Assembly (NCBI RefSeq): GCF_026262505.1
Contig: NC_067207.1
Location: 19,250,082 to 19,314,081, forward strand
Length of the DNA: 64,000 bases
DNA from: Trichomonas vaginalis G3
Lineage: Eukaryota; Parabasalia; Trichomonadida; Trichomonadidae
Direction of reading: 5' to 3'
Shown one piece after another: positions 45,892-56,905 of the stretch (the stretch's first letter is position 1; every line of letters begins with the position of its first letter). A program made the translations under genes and the position numbers. The notes below the pieces were generated by a model. The model searched no databases and was not told where the DNA came from. It worked only from the letters and a program-made list of their open reading frames with translations.

Positions 45892-47499
45892 TTACTGACC
45901 TGCTGCCAAAATCTGCTCGATGGAAGCTGTCGTTATGCCAATCTGAGGAGCCCCAGCAGGTTTCATCGAACGAATCTTCAAAAGAGCATCTTCCGTGAAA
46001 AGTGCTATTGGTTTTTGTAAACTTCTTTGCTCTCAGTTCATCTGGACCGTCTCTGTCACCAGTATATTGTATTTGTACAGTACCAACAGTTGAAATACCA
46101 CCCATAAAGTCTTCTGAGTCAGCAAATGGAATGCCAAGCCAAAAGTTTGAACGGTCTCCATTTGTATATTGAGTTTTTTGACCTCCTGTATGAGTCCATA
46201 CTTTCACATATGGCATAATAGAACTTTGCATTTCAGGGTTAATGGTTGTTGTGAAGTTGTTGTTAAAGTTCATAGCATCTAATGTCAAGTTGTATGACCT
46301 CATATCCTCAACTGTAGAATATTCTTCTCTTGGATAATATTTGCCATCTATGTTTATATGATATTTAATACCAGGGTTGTAGAAACAAGAATAGTCATTT
46401 ATAGTTCGTCTGAACAGTACAAACATAGTATCTGCATGTTTCATTGCAGTTGTTAAAGCAATATCTGTTCTTGCACCTGGGTCAGCACTTTGGTTTCCAA
46501 CTTCACCTGCAAAGTCTTTGACAGATATTTGGTGTATAGGGAACATAAGTGGAACTGCAATATATTTGGCAGCTAAAGCATTTGAAATATCTGGGTCCAA
46601 CATATAGACTGCAAGTCTGCTTTCTATTCTCTTGGCATTCAAATTTTTCGCATGTGAACTTAACTGGGTCCCAAGCAGTTCCAGCAGCATTGAAATAATA
46701 GTTTACTTCATTGTTGAAGTTTGAGAAACCAAAGTCTAAGTCAACTTTGTCTTTGCAAAATTCGGCGAATGACGTTTGATTTGTTCCCTTTACGTCTGTA
46801 ATGCTGAATGGGTCTTGTGTTGGTGCAATGACTAAGTTATTTTTGCTTGGAGTAAGTTCAATAGAAATTTTTCCTGCCAGTTTGGCAAGTATCTTAAAAA
46901 CCTGAAGATGAGGAAAGATGACAAAGGAACTCTAAGTTTCAGTTTTACTTTAGTGGCAGCAGTTCCATCTGAACCAGAAAGGTTAACATAAACTCCTGGA
47001 ACGTTAGGGTCAAGTCTTCTTATTTTCTCAATATTTGCATACTGGTCTGTTTGTTCTCTAGCTTGTGGTTGTACTGAGTTTCTCAAAGCGAACCATTCAT
47101 AGTTTGCCCATGTTACTGTTTGAACTAAGTCAGAGTTAGAATATATCTTATATCCCATGAAAACTTCTGGAGCATATTGGTATCCGACATAGAAAATTCC
47201 ATTGCAACCTTTCTTGTCAGACAACTTGGCAGAAGGTTTTATTTCAATGTCTTGTTCACGTATAAGAATGAGTTGTCAATAGAAATAATATGAAACCTGT
47301 CGCAAGCAATATCTACTGTTGTTGAAGAACCTTCTCCAAACTCACCTACGTTTCCATAAGAAACAGCAGTTGTATATTCGTAAGTTCCAGGAACTATTTC
47401 TGACCTTCTAATGGCATTGTCGCATTCGTTATACCATTCGGAAACATTTCCGTTCATGGCATCCAAAACTGTTGGCGTTATATTCTGAGCGGCGTACAT
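45892..47499 (-). pseudogene. M2 major capsid protein candidate, broken
   Basis: About 536 codons starting MYAAQNITPTVLDAMNGN. MFVLFRRTINDYSCFYNPGI and WLGIPFADSEDFMGGIST parallel the M1 capsid candidate (5426-6987), which has nearly the same length. Beta-rich. Broken in several places. Assignment by size, composition and neighbours. Confidence 0.55.
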
Positions 47500-47531
47500 T
47501 TCATATGGGTAAAAATATAGAATAGTTGGAT

Positions 47532-47952
47532 TTATGTGTCATAATAGAACCCACTCGTACCAAGCTTTACTTTCTTCCTGACTGAGTTTTTAACTCTTCT
47601 TTTTCCTTCATTGCCACTACTTTCACTAGATGAAGTTACTTCTTCACTACTTTCACTTTGTTCTACTCTTCTTCTTTGGTGTCGCTTTTGGTAACTTGCC
47701 CTCTGCTTCAAGTTGTTGCATCTTTGCCTCATGTTCACCTAGTATGTTGTAAATTTCCCATGTCCTTTTTGCCTTTGGGCTCTGGTCGCCCATCTCAGGT
47801 AACCTATATCCTAGAAAGATTTTGTCATAGTTTGTATTTGAGTCTTCGCTTATTGTTTGCATGACTCTTTCCTGAGTTTCCGGTTCAAGCTCTTCAAACA
47901 GAGCTTGTCCATATGGAATAAGCTCGTTTCCAAATATATGTTTTGTAGCCAT
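47532..47952 (-). pseudogene. M2 small basic/Ser-rich protein, broken
   Basis: Starts MATKHIFGNELIPYGQALFE; helical with LGEHEAKMQQLEAEGKLP, ending in Ser/Glu/Arg-rich sequence (EEVTSSSESSGNEGKRR). Its start overlaps the end of the 1022-codon frame. Broken. Possibly scaffold or core; not recognised. Confidence 0.45.
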
Positions 47953-50918
47953 TCTGGTTTTCTTTCCATGTTACCAATAATATCTTTTGTGAATGGGAAA
48001 GCTTTTACCCAATGTTTCAGTCTTGCGTCATTTATTTCTGTAGTTGGTTTTATTTTGTCAAGGAACATGTTTTTCAATACTAACATTTCATTTGGTACTG
48101 TCCATTTGAGTTTTCTTAAATATTCATCCCTTCTCAGTTCATTGTCTGCAAAGTAAGTTTTTATGACATTTTGCAAACTTTCGTTTGCAAGGTCATGTAC
48201 AATAGGTTCTCTTCCTTCTCTCTCCCTAACTTTCTTTCTAAACTCTTCACCAAATATACCATCTTTATGGTTCTGTGTAGTTCTTTGAGATAAATGTTTT
48301 AGAACGTCAGGTGTTATATTTCCATCAGCCATGTTCATTTCATACTGGTCCAAAATATCTGCATGTTTCATATCTTTCAATGGCATTAAAGCCGCGCTGA
48401 AAATACCAGCTATATCTGGTTCACCATTCACTTCCATTGCGTCTACAACTTCTTGGAATTGTGGTTGTAAGTTTATGAACCACCTATCCGGATTAGCTTT
48501 ATGACCCCATCTCATTGTAGTTCCATAGTCTGCAGAAACAAAAGTAGGTTTGTTTCCATATTGGTTAGGTTCTGAATGAACTTTAAACAATGTTTCATTT
48601 CTATATGTTTTGTTGAAATTTAACCTTTTATTTTCACCGAGTTCAGCCAAAGATTGAACGTTATATGGTCGTAAGTAAAAAGGATTATTGTATTTGCGTA
48701 CATTTTCTTTCAGTACTTCCATTCTATGCTGAATATTTTCATCTGATGTTGGAGTCTTTTGTATGTCGGCGAACATTTTTCGATATCCTTCTACTATGTC
48801 AGCCGAATTTTTCTTAGACTCTTGGAAAGATTCCATATTCTCCTCATACTCTTGTTGAGGGTCAAGATTTTTCGGCTGTTCCAAATCTTCATCTAGTTCT
48901 GTGAAGTTAGTTTCCAAAGGAGGGACTTGTTCGTTTCCTTCAGGCTCTTCTAGCTGTTGTTGCTGAACTATTTCTTCCATGTCTGGTTGTATCTGAACTT
49001 CTTCCTGTTGAGTTTCTTGTACCTCATCTGCTGGCATTTCATATATTCCGAGACCGTTTTTAACAAGTTCCCTATCTAAGTCATCCGGACTCATAAACCT
49101 TTCTTCTTTCGTTCCGTCTCTATTTTTTACGCGTTTCATGAAGAGAGTTGAATTATCATTTAGCTCTGACATCAAATATCTCGGAGTAAATTCATTCATG
49201 TCATTTGGATGATATGCTATTAAATCATATCCCTTAGCGAGCTTGTATTTTCCAGGTTTGAAATTATATCCCATTTGGTGCTGAACCATAAAGCTAAATA
49301 GGTTCGGGTCAGTATTTCCTTCCTTGAACTTTCTAATAGCTTCTTTATATCTGTCACTAAAGTCAAGAGTATCTGGGTAACCATAATCTTCCTTAAGCAT
49401 TTTTAAGAATTCTTGGTTTCCTTGTTCTCTACTTCTTTTATGTCCTTGCTCTGTTTGTGGTTGTTGTTGTGCAGGGTTTTGAACTGTTGGTTGCTGTGCA
49501 GGGTTTTGAACTGTTGGTTGTTGTGCAGGGTTTTGAACTGTTGGTTGCTGTGCAGTGTTTTGAACTGTTGGTTGTGGTGCTGGATTTTGAACTGTTGGTT
49601 GTTGTGTTGGTTTTGGTGCATGCCTGTGTCTGTGTCCATGTGACGATGTAAATGTTTTAGGTAGTCCTGGTGCAGGTGCTTCTCTTGGAGGGTTTGGTGG
49701 TATATAAGTTCCACTAGCTAGTATATAAGTTCCACCAGCTGGTATATAAGTTCCACCAGCTGGCACATATGTTCCATCTGCAGCATAATGTCCTACCTGA
49801 CTTTTCGTTTTTAAGAAAGCATTTACTAGGTCTGTTTTGGTCTGTTGTAACTCTTTTTCTTGACTTTCCACAACAGTTGCTCTAACGGCGTCATAGGCAC
49901 TTTGAACTGCCTGTCTCGTTGCTGCATCTGTTATTTTCGTCATATTTTGTGCTACTTCTCTTAACTCTTTGTCGAAACCTTCAGACTTCAGTTTCTTTCC
50001 AGATGAGAAGTCGTTCACTAGTTTCACCTTACTATGAAGAGCTTCGAAGGCGTTCTTAAAGTCAGCATTCATTAAAGCTTCATTTGAACTGTCTTCATCC
50101 GCTTGTATTTTTGTCCTTATTGACCCTATAAGTTGGGCTGCTTTGGCGTTGGCTTGGGCATCTAACCAGTCATTATTAGCTTTTATATATTCTGCGCTTT
50201 TCATTGCCTTTTGCATGGCTGCGTCGTTATTTTTACTTTCTTGTGCTAAGTTTTCATACTGTACGGTTTGGTTTTGCAACTGTAAAAGTTTTTCTGCCTT
50301 TACATTTGCTTCAACTTCTTTTTTATACTCATCGCTATCCATATATGTCTTCAGGGCTTTTTGTTTTATTTCTTCATCTTTCAGTACTTTATATTGAGTA
50401 GTATGGTTTTTCAAATTTATAACATCTTGTTCCATTTTTGCTACTTCTGCTGCTTTTTCTGACACTTTTTTCGCATATTCCTCTGTACTTAGTTCTTTCA
50501 GTTGTTCTTCTTTCTTCTTTTTCTCTACGTTTAACTCATTGAGTTTCTTTGTGTGTCTGTCATATTCTAGTTTCTTTTCGTTTTCACTTATTTGTTTCTG
50601 TATGTCTATGTTTGACTTTTTGACATCTGTTATTTGATTTTTGAGTGAACTCAAATTCATTTGACTTTGAGGGTTATAAGCTGTTCCGTCTGCAGCTCCA
50701 CCATAGCCTGCCATTTTCGCTAAAAGTGCCGCTCTTAAACCTCCACTCTGTGCACCAATAACTCGGTTTAAAAGCATAGGGTTGCTTGACATTTGTTGCA
50801 ACATAGTGGGGTCATTCATCATTTGTTGTTGCAACTGTTGTTGTGGTGTCAGTTTTACTATTGGATGTTTCAATGCTCTCTTCCTCTTACGTATATTCTT
50901 ACGTAGCTTACGTGGCAT
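47850..50918 (-). CDS. M2 large coiled-coil protein (1022 aa)
   Basis: The longest open frame in the window. Basic N-terminus (PRKLRKNIRKRKRALKHP), Gln/Met-rich segment, long coiled coils (about residues 90-360), short GGTYIPA repeats, five to six Gln-Pro-Thr-Val-Gln-Asn repeats (QQPTVQNPA), then a more globular C-terminal half (QEFLKMLKEDYGYPDTLDF onward) and acidic Gln/Glu linker. No family recognised. The last 30 or so codons overlap the next gene. Directly after the right TIR; TGTCACTTTT motifs lie upstream. Confidence 0.7.
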   Translation of the reverse strand: MPRKLRKNIRKRKRALKHPIVKLTPQQQLQQQMMNDPTMLQQMSSNPMLLNRVIGAQSGGLRAALLAKMAGYGGAADGTAYNPQSQMNLSSLKNQITDVKKSNIDIQKQISENEKKLEYDRHTKKLNELNVEKKKKEEQLKELSTEEYAKKVSEKAAEVAKMEQDVINLKNHTTQYKVLKDEEIKQKALKTYMDSDEYKKEVEANVKAEKLLQLQNQTVQYENLAQESKNNDAAMQKAMKSAEYIKANNDWLDAQANAKAAQLIGSIRTKIQADEDSSNEALMNADFKNAFEALHSKVKLVNDFSSGKKLKSEGFDKELREVAQNMTKITDAATRQAVQSAYDAVRATVVESQEKELQQTKTDLVNAFLKTKSQVGHYAADGTYVPAGGTYIPAGGTYILASGTYIPPNPPREAPAPGLPKTFTSSHGHRHRHAPKPTQQPTVQNPAPQPTVQNTAQQPTVQNPAQQPTVQNPAQQPTVQNPAQQQPQTEQGHKRSREQGNQEFLKMLKEDYGYPDTLDFSDRYKEAIRKFKEGNTDPNLFSFMVQHQMGYNFKPGKYKLAKGYDLIAYHPNDMNEFTPRYLMSELNDNSTLFMKRVKNRDGTKEERFMSPDDLDRELVKNGLGIYEMPADEVQETQQEEVQIQPDMEEIVQQQQLEEPEGNEQVPPLETNFTELDEDLEQPKNLDPQQEYEENMESFQESKKNSADIVEGYRKMFADIQKTPTSDENIQHRMEVLKENVRKYNNPFYLRPYNVQSLAELGENKRLNFNKTYRNETLFKVHSEPNQYGNKPTFVSADYGTTMRWGHKANPDRWFINLQPQFQEVVDAMEVNGEPDIAGIFSAALMPLKDMKHADILDQYEMNMADGNITPDVLKHLSQRTTQNHKDGIFGEEFRKKVREREGREPIVHDLANESLQNVIKTYFADNELRRDEYLRKLKWTVPNEMLVLKNMFLDKIKPTTEINDARLKHWVKAFPFTKDIIGNMERKPEWLQNIYLETSLFHMDKLCLKSLNRKLRKESCKQ

Positions 50919-50964
50919 TTTAAGTGAAGTTAAAAAGCGGTTTTTGTAGTTTAAAACATGCGGC

Positions 50965-51046
50965 TGTCACTTTTTTGTTTGCATATCTCTTATATAGTGA
51001 AAAACGGTTTTGTCACTTTTAAAAAACGGAGTTGTCTGTCACTTTT
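50965..51046 (+). promoter_or_regulatory. TGTCACTTTT motifs, M2 right end
   Basis: Copies at 50965, 51011 and 51037, the last two followed by AAAAAACGG. They lie between the 1022-codon gene and the right TIR. Confidence 0.4.
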
Positions 51047-51123
51047 AAAAAACGGTTTTGGTTTTTATCACCGGCTGGTCGGCTGGGGTTCGGTCCTCCT
51101 CTTGGGTCTTGGGCAAAATTCTT

Positions 51124-51169
51124 AGGGCTAGAAGGGGCGCAGCCCCTGGAAGCCCCACATACCTGACCT
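51124..51169. repeat. M2 right TIR with hairpin
   Basis: In reverse complement: AGGTCAGGTATG, then outer stem GGGGCT/AGCCCT, inner stem GGGGC/GCCCC, loop TGC. Followed by target duplication AGAGA at 51170-51174. Confidence 0.85.
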
Positions 51170-51265
51170 AGAGATTAATTATATATCAATTTATATGACT
51201 GGCATAATTATTTGTCAAATATTGCCATATAATCTAAAGAAAATTTCTAAAATTAATTTATTGTT

Positions 51266-53004
51266 TTGGGATCGATACTATTGGTATTTAGTAGTATTAT
51301 TAGCAATTCGCATTATAGAGGTAAGACAATTAATATACCTTTCTTATGCTATCGAAAAATCAGTGAATGGTATAGTTTCGAATTCAAAAAATTTAATGTA
51401 CTATCCCCTTACTTTCAATCAAGTTATTTTTATGAAATTTGGCAAGAATATTACGGTAATAATGAATCTGTAACAGAAATTAATGAAAATAAATCAATTA
51501 ATAGAGAGAATTCCAATATTATTGTTGCCACTGTATTATTTCAAGGAAAATATCAAGACTTCATTATCCATCTACGAAATTGCAGATCTCTAATAACTTA
51601 CACTATTTTTGATAACAGTCAAAATAGTTATTCATCTAAAATGAATATTTACCAATACAGAAATTCATGTGTTCAGTATCGAATTTGCGTTATGAATCCG
51701 TATGCAAATAGCAATTATAATACTGCAGCTCATTCATATGTTAGTTCTTTTGAAGACAATAATCCATATAATTATATTAAAGATTTAACAATTGCAAATT
51801 CTCGGGTAAACACAAGAATATTATATTTGGAATACGGTCAGATTTTAATTGAAAATACAAATATTTCTAATACTATTTCACATGAAACTGATAATTTGAT
51901 ATTTGAAATTCGCAATGGAGAAACAAATATTTCATTTTCAACTTTTATGAATAATACCGGGGAAAAGGCATCAAAATGTTTTTATTTTTATGAGGTACAA
52001 ACAGAGAATTTCCGTCATTTACTAATTCATTCGAATACAATTTATTATGATGCAGATGAAAGAAATCAATATAATGGATTGTTTAGCCTAGATAATTCTA
52101 GAATAAAATTAAATGAATGCAATATCATTAATAATAAAGCAAAATGCATGACTTTTGCTTCATTTGGTTCTCTTACAATTTCGAATTGTTATTTTGATAG
52201 AAATACAATAAATAAAATTGGGCAGGATGTTGATTATGATCGTAAAATTACAGATAGTGATGACGTAATGGTTAATGAATCAATTGCTAGTGAAGAAATA
52301 GTCATAAGAAATTCATATCAGGGAAATGAATTGTGCGAAAATGGAATTCCAAATAATCTTTTTGCAATTAAAAACATTTCAATAGTGAATGAAAATCAGC
52401 CAATAATCGAATATAACGAAAATATTAGTATAAAGGCATTTATTGTACGCTCAAAATCAATTACAGAAATTGAAATCGAATCATGGATTGAAGGATATGA
52501 ATCAAAGCAAATTATTAATTATTCTATTCCTACTGATAATTATATAATTATATAATTCAAGTATTAACAGATATTTTTGGAATTCATGCACTTAAAGTCA
52601 AATTCAAATCAAATGAAAATTTAGAATCAGATTTGAGGAATTTTGATTTTATTAGAAGAAACAAAGCAACATTTACAGTTATAGATTCATTTTACACAGA
52701 AAAGAAAGTAGTATTGAGTGAAAGTGTTATTGAATCATATGAATCAGAGTTCAACGATTGTAAAATTCATTTATTATTCGATGAAATTAGTGATTCCAAG
52801 CTAATTCCTGTTTATCCCAAAGAAATTGATATCACTTGTGACATTTCCAAAGATATTGATTTGAAAACAAATCTAATTCGTCTTCAAATCACAAACTCAC
52901 AAGGTTCGATTATTTGTGAAATATATCATCAAGTTCCTAATAAAATCAAATTCGAAAACACAGTGAATCACAATGATTGCAACTCAGTCTTTTCAAAATT
53001 TTGA
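51266..53004 (+). pseudogene. Host family copy C
   Basis: Open from a TTG at 51266 to a stop at 52553-52555, then, after a frameshifted gap, from 52633 to 53004. Copy D reads through the equivalent region (SIPTDNNIIFQHNLSNIFGD), so copy C is broken by a short alteration near 52550-52600. Block CVQYRICVMN is shared with copies A and D. No in-frame ATG near the start, so the 5' end may also be altered. Confidence 0.7.
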
Positions 53005-53151
53005 AAAGTGAGTTTTTTTTCCCTGAAATGTGATCCATTAAAAATTTCTTCAATCAATGAAACACACATAAATTTATATGATTGATGAAATAATTTATGT
53101 CAAATTTTACCATGTAATCAAAAGAAAATAGTATGAATTTATTTCATTGTT

Positions 53152-54870
53152 TTGGGATCGATACTATTGATATTTAGTAGTATTATTATTAAATCACATT
53201 CTATATGTAAGATAATTAATATGCCTTGCCTGTGCTATCGAGAAATCAGTGAATGGCATAGTTTCATATTCAAAAAATTTAATGAACGATCTTCTTGCTT
53301 TAAATCAAGCAACTTATACAATATTTGGCAAGAATATTACGAAAATTTTGAATCTGTAACGGTAATTAATGAATCTGAAGCAATTGATACCCATGATACA
53401 AATATTTTAGTTGCCAATGTATTATTTCAAGGGAAATATCAAGACAACATTATCCATCTAATAAGCTTCAAATCTCTTATTGCTTACGCTATTTTTGATA
53501 ACAGTCAAAATGATAATACAACTAAAATGAATATTTACCAATGGAGTAGCTCATGTGTTCAGTATCAAATTTGTGTTAAAAATGCATATGCAAATAGCGA
53601 TAGCAATACTGCAGTTCATTCTTTCATAAATTTTCTTAACATTAATTATATTAAAGATTCAACTTTTGCGAATCCACGAGGGAGTGCTGATTTATTTCGA
53701 ATGCTTTCTAGTAACACATTAATTGAAAATACAAATATTTCTAATACAATTTCACATGAATCACGTTCTAATTTGATATTTCATATTGGTAGTAGTCATG
53801 AACAATCAAATGTTTCATATTCAACTTTTATGAATAACACTGGGAATATGGCATCAAATTGTTTTTCATTTTATGAAGTATATTCAGAGAATTTTCATCA
53901 TCTCATAATACATTCTAATACAATTTATTATAATGAGGATGAAAAAAATGAATACAATGGATTTTTTGGAATTTATGATGCAAAATTAACATTAAAATGC
54001 TGCAATATCATTAATAATAAAGCAAAATGTTTTATAATTGGTTTTTATTGTACACTTACAATTTCGAATTCTTATTTAGATAGTAATAAATATATAAAAA
54101 CTGGACAGTATTATGATCGTTATGATCAAACAGCTACTGATACTGATGGCTACTTAGTTGCTGAACTAATTACTGGTGAAGAATTAGACATAAGAAATAC
54201 ATTTCCAGGAAATGAATTGTGTGAAAATGGGTTTATTTCAGATTGGAAAGTATTTGGAATTAAAAATATTTCAATACTGAAGGAAAATCAGCCAATTATT
54301 GAATACAACGAAAATATTAGCATAATGGCATTAATTGTTCATGCAGAATCAATTACTGAAATTGAAATTGAATCATGGATTGATAATGATGAATCAAAAC
54401 AAACTATAATTAATTATTCTATTCCAACTGATAACAATATAATTTTTCAACATAACTTAAGTAATATTTTTGGTGATTACATTCTTAATGTCCACTTTAA
54501 AGCAGGTGACATAATAATATTAAATTCCTTTAATTTCAAACGTAGAAAAGAAGCCAAAATCAATGATGTGAATTCATTTTACATTAAAAACAAAGTAGCA
54601 ATTTATGGCAAAGTTGATGATGCATTTAAACAATGTGAATTAAAACTCTCATTCAATAATCAAAACGATGGAAAGAGCATTGATATTAGTTCAAACGATT
54701 TTGAATCGATAGCAGATATTCCTGAAAACTTTGATCCAAAAGAGAATCATATATATTTGAAGATATTTAATGAAAAAGGAAATTTAATAGGAATAACGAA
54801 GCATAAAATTGGTACTAAAGCAGAAGAATTAAGCGTAACAGATAATTGTCCGCTTGTTTATTCTTCTTGA
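53152..54870 (+). CDS. Host repetitive beta-helix-like protein, copy D
   Basis: Up to 572 codons, uninterrupted. The first in-frame ATG is 53221 (MPCLCYREISEWHSF); the frame opens upstream without ATG. Asn/Ile/Ser-rich short repeats (LTISNSYLDSN, IEIESWIDNDESKQ) suggest a parallel beta-helix (inference). Ends NCPLVYSS, as copy A ends NCFPVYSL. No membrane anchor visible. Most complete copy in the array. Confidence 0.75.
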   Translation: MGSILLIFSSIIIKSHSICKIINMPCLCYREISEWHSFIFKKFNERSSCFKSSNLYNIWQEYYENFESVTVINESEAIDTHDTNILVANVLFQGKYQDNIIHLISFKSLIAYAIFDNSQNDNTTKMNIYQWSSSCVQYQICVKNAYANSDSNTAVHSFINFLNINYIKDSTFANPRGSADLFRMLSSNTLIENTNISNTISHESRSNLIFHIGSSHEQSNVSYSTFMNNTGNMASNCFSFYEVYSENFHHLIIHSNTIYYNEDEKNEYNGFFGIYDAKLTLKCCNIINNKAKCFIIGFYCTLTISNSYLDSNKYIKTGQYYDRYDQTATDTDGYLVAELITGEELDIRNTFPGNELCENGFISDWKVFGIKNISILKENQPIIEYNENISIMALIVHAESITEIEIESWIDNDESKQTIINYSIPTDNNIIFQHNLSNIFGDYILNVHFKAGDIIILNSFNFKRRKEAKINDVNSFYIKNKVAIYGKVDDAFKQCELKLSFNNQNDGKSIDISSNDFESIADIPENFDPKENHIYLKIFNEKGNLIGITKHKIGTKAEELSVTDNCPLVYSS

Positions 54871-55685
54871 AGAAGGCATTAATCATTTAATTGTATAGAG
54901 ATAAACCAATAACATATTATTGTAATTGATATTATTTTTATTCTGAATGCAAAAGGAAACAGATATAGTTATATATCAAAAAGCTTTAATAGGGTTTCAA
55001 ATTATCCATTGACTGGGTATAATGGATATCAGATTATTTCGGAATTTCATGCCAAGACTTTCTCAAAATTACTAATTATCAAAATTTTTTTCCTATTATG
55101 TTAAAAATCTTTCTATAACTTCACTAATATTCAATTTAGATGTTGACTTTCCAATATACTTTCATTAAATATGATTCAAAGTCAATTTGAAGATTACTAT
55201 AGGCAAAAAACATCACGATGGAGGTATGAAAACATAAATAATTTTTTATCTGATTTCAAAAATTGTTTTTCATAACAAGTCTGTTATGATGCAATTGAAT
55301 TTTGTTATTATTTTAAAAGGTTATATCTATGAAATAAAAGATTACAAATTGTAAGTATAAATTAAGAAAATAAAGAGATTTTTAAAATTTATATCAGAAT
55401 TTACCAAATAATAACATTTCAGTAATTCGCAATTAATCAGATAAGGATAAATAAATAGTGCATTCATATAGTAATCTTTGATATCGCTTTTTATCAAATT
55501 TTTGGATAATAAACCAATAATATAATAGAGAATTGGATAAATTGATTTGATTGGGTGATTGCGTTAATGTACGGTCCCCAGGTCTTATAATTTCGAAAGT
55601 ATGTATAACGCAAAGATCAAAATTAAATTTAGAAAATTTTGAAAAAATAAAATTCCAAAATAATGTTCAATATAAAAAAAAAAAA
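54871..55685. other. AT-rich intergenic DNA
   Basis: No frame of useful length and no structured repeat. It ends in an A-run directly before M3. Confidence 0.6.
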
Positions 55686-55947
55686 AGGTAGTGGGGCTTC
55701 CAGGCACTTCGTGCCCTCTAGCCCCGAAGATGTTTAGTATAAATGAAGTTTTTATTCGGAAAATTGTTAGTCTTCTGGTGTGAATTCGGAGGACTCTTCT
55801 TCTTCCTCCATTGCTTCTGGGAAGAAGCCTTCTTCTGGGTCGAAAACATTATATAATGTGTCGCTTTTCACAAATTATATATGTTTTCATGTTTTGTCAC
55901 TTTTCTGTCACTTTTCAGGGAAAAAACATTTTTATTATTATATATAA

Positions 55948-56766
55948 ATGAATTTTACAAAACCACCGTTACCGTTCTTTGGAAATAAGAGTAAATGTAA
56001 AGATATTATATTGAGAGAACTTAAGAAACTACCGAATGGTCTAACATTTGTAGATTTGTTCGGTGGAAGTTTCTATATATCCCATTTATGTCATACAATA
56101 TTCCCAGACTCAAAGATTATATGCAATGACTTCGACAACTATATGGACCGTCTCAAACATATTCCAGACACAAACAATATATTGAAAGAGTTAAAAGAAA
56201 AGATACCTATAGGTAAGATGGAACGTATACCATTAGATAAGAAAAATATTGTGAGAGAGGTTTTGAAAAAAGCAGAATATATAGACTGGGATAGTATATC
56301 TGCTAGACTATTATATAGTGGTGCTATAAGAGTTCATGACATTGAAACACTTATGTCAAAAGTTTTATATCTTAACTATACAAATGTTTTCAAAGAGGAC
56401 ATAGAAAAATATATTGAGGGTATAGAGTTTGTGAGATGTCATTGGACAGAGTTGTATGAAAAATATAAAGACAAGGAAAATGTTTTCTTTATAGTGGACC
56501 CGCCGTTCTATAACACATGGGATTTTCAATACCAAGTAGACTGGACTTTGAGAGACTCTTTAGAAACTTTAGACGTTATACATAACCATCCATGCTTTTA
56601 CTTTACATCCGATAAAAGTGGTTTGGAAACCGTTATGAGATGGTTAGAGGACATACATGACTATGAGTTTAGATATGACAAGATAGAATATGAGAGAGGT
56701 CCTATAAACCGGAGAAAGTGTCATAACAAAGAAATTTTATTAGTAAGTAAATGTGGTTTGAAATAG
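55948..56766 (+). CDS. M3 Dam-like N6-adenine DNA methyltransferase
   Basis: 272 codons, whole. D12/Dam-class order: PFFGNKSK (residues 9-16), SAM-binding DLFGGSF (36-42), acidic ICNDFD (58-63), and catalytic DPPF (184-187, IVDPPFYNTWDF). Dam enzymes methylate adenine, classically in GATC; here the target is unknown. T. vaginalis DNA is reported to contain N6-methyladenine. The gene overlaps the next by 16 bases. TGTCACTTTT motifs and TTTTTATTATTATATATAA lie upstream. Confidence 0.88.
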   Translation: MNFTKPPLPFFGNKSKCKDIILRELKKLPNGLTFVDLFGGSFYISHLCHTIFPDSKIICNDFDNYMDRLKHIPDTNNILKELKEKIPIGKMERIPLDKKNIVREVLKKAEYIDWDSISARLLYSGAIRVHDIETLMSKVLYLNYTNVFKEDIEKYIEGIEFVRCHWTELYEKYKDKENVFFIVDPPFYNTWDFQYQVDWTLRDSLETLDVIHNHPCFYFTSDKSGLETVMRWLEDIHDYEFRYDKIEYERGPINRRKCHNKEILLVSKCGLK

Positions 56767-56882
56767 GACTACTTGTTTTAGGTTTTTTCCATTGTGTCAT
56801 TTATTTCTTTGACGTGGCAGAAAAGTACAGAGAATATGAAGATGAACCAATGCCTGCAAATGTTCAGTATATGTACTCGTAA
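56751..56882 (+). CDS. M3 small membrane protein (43 aa)
   Basis: Same as 26667-26798 in M2 apart from one residue (IYFFDVAEK here): one hydrophobic segment and a charged tail. Confidence 0.6.
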   Translation: MWFEIGLLVLGFFHCVIYFFDVAEKYREYEDEPMPANVQYMYS

Positions 56883-56905
56883 GAGATATTTTTATCTAAT
56901 ATTAA

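Larger units (their letters stand above)
25598..51169. mobile_element. Maverick/Polinton-like element M2, complete end to end
   Basis: 25,572 bp with ends AGGTCAGGTA...TACCTGACCT and 5-bp duplication AGAGA (25593-25597, 51170-51174). The short TIR (about 35 bp) includes a structured hairpin. It encodes methyltransferase, collar fibre, rve integrase, packaging ATPase, superfamily 3 helicase, capsid candidates and KilA-N genes, but no PolB that I can find. It carries a mariner at 43437-44736 and a repeat-rich KilA-N block at 33.6-39.5 kb. Its left 8.7 kb is a sister of M3. Broken, with several dozen breaks; many differences from M3 are short indels, so part could be assembly noise. Confidence 0.9.

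Noticed and set aside
25598-51169. Two separate adjacent elements instead of one M2
   Set aside because: Matching hairpin TIRs and the same AGAGA duplication on both sides support one unit; no internal TIR was seen, though an old composite origin remains possible.
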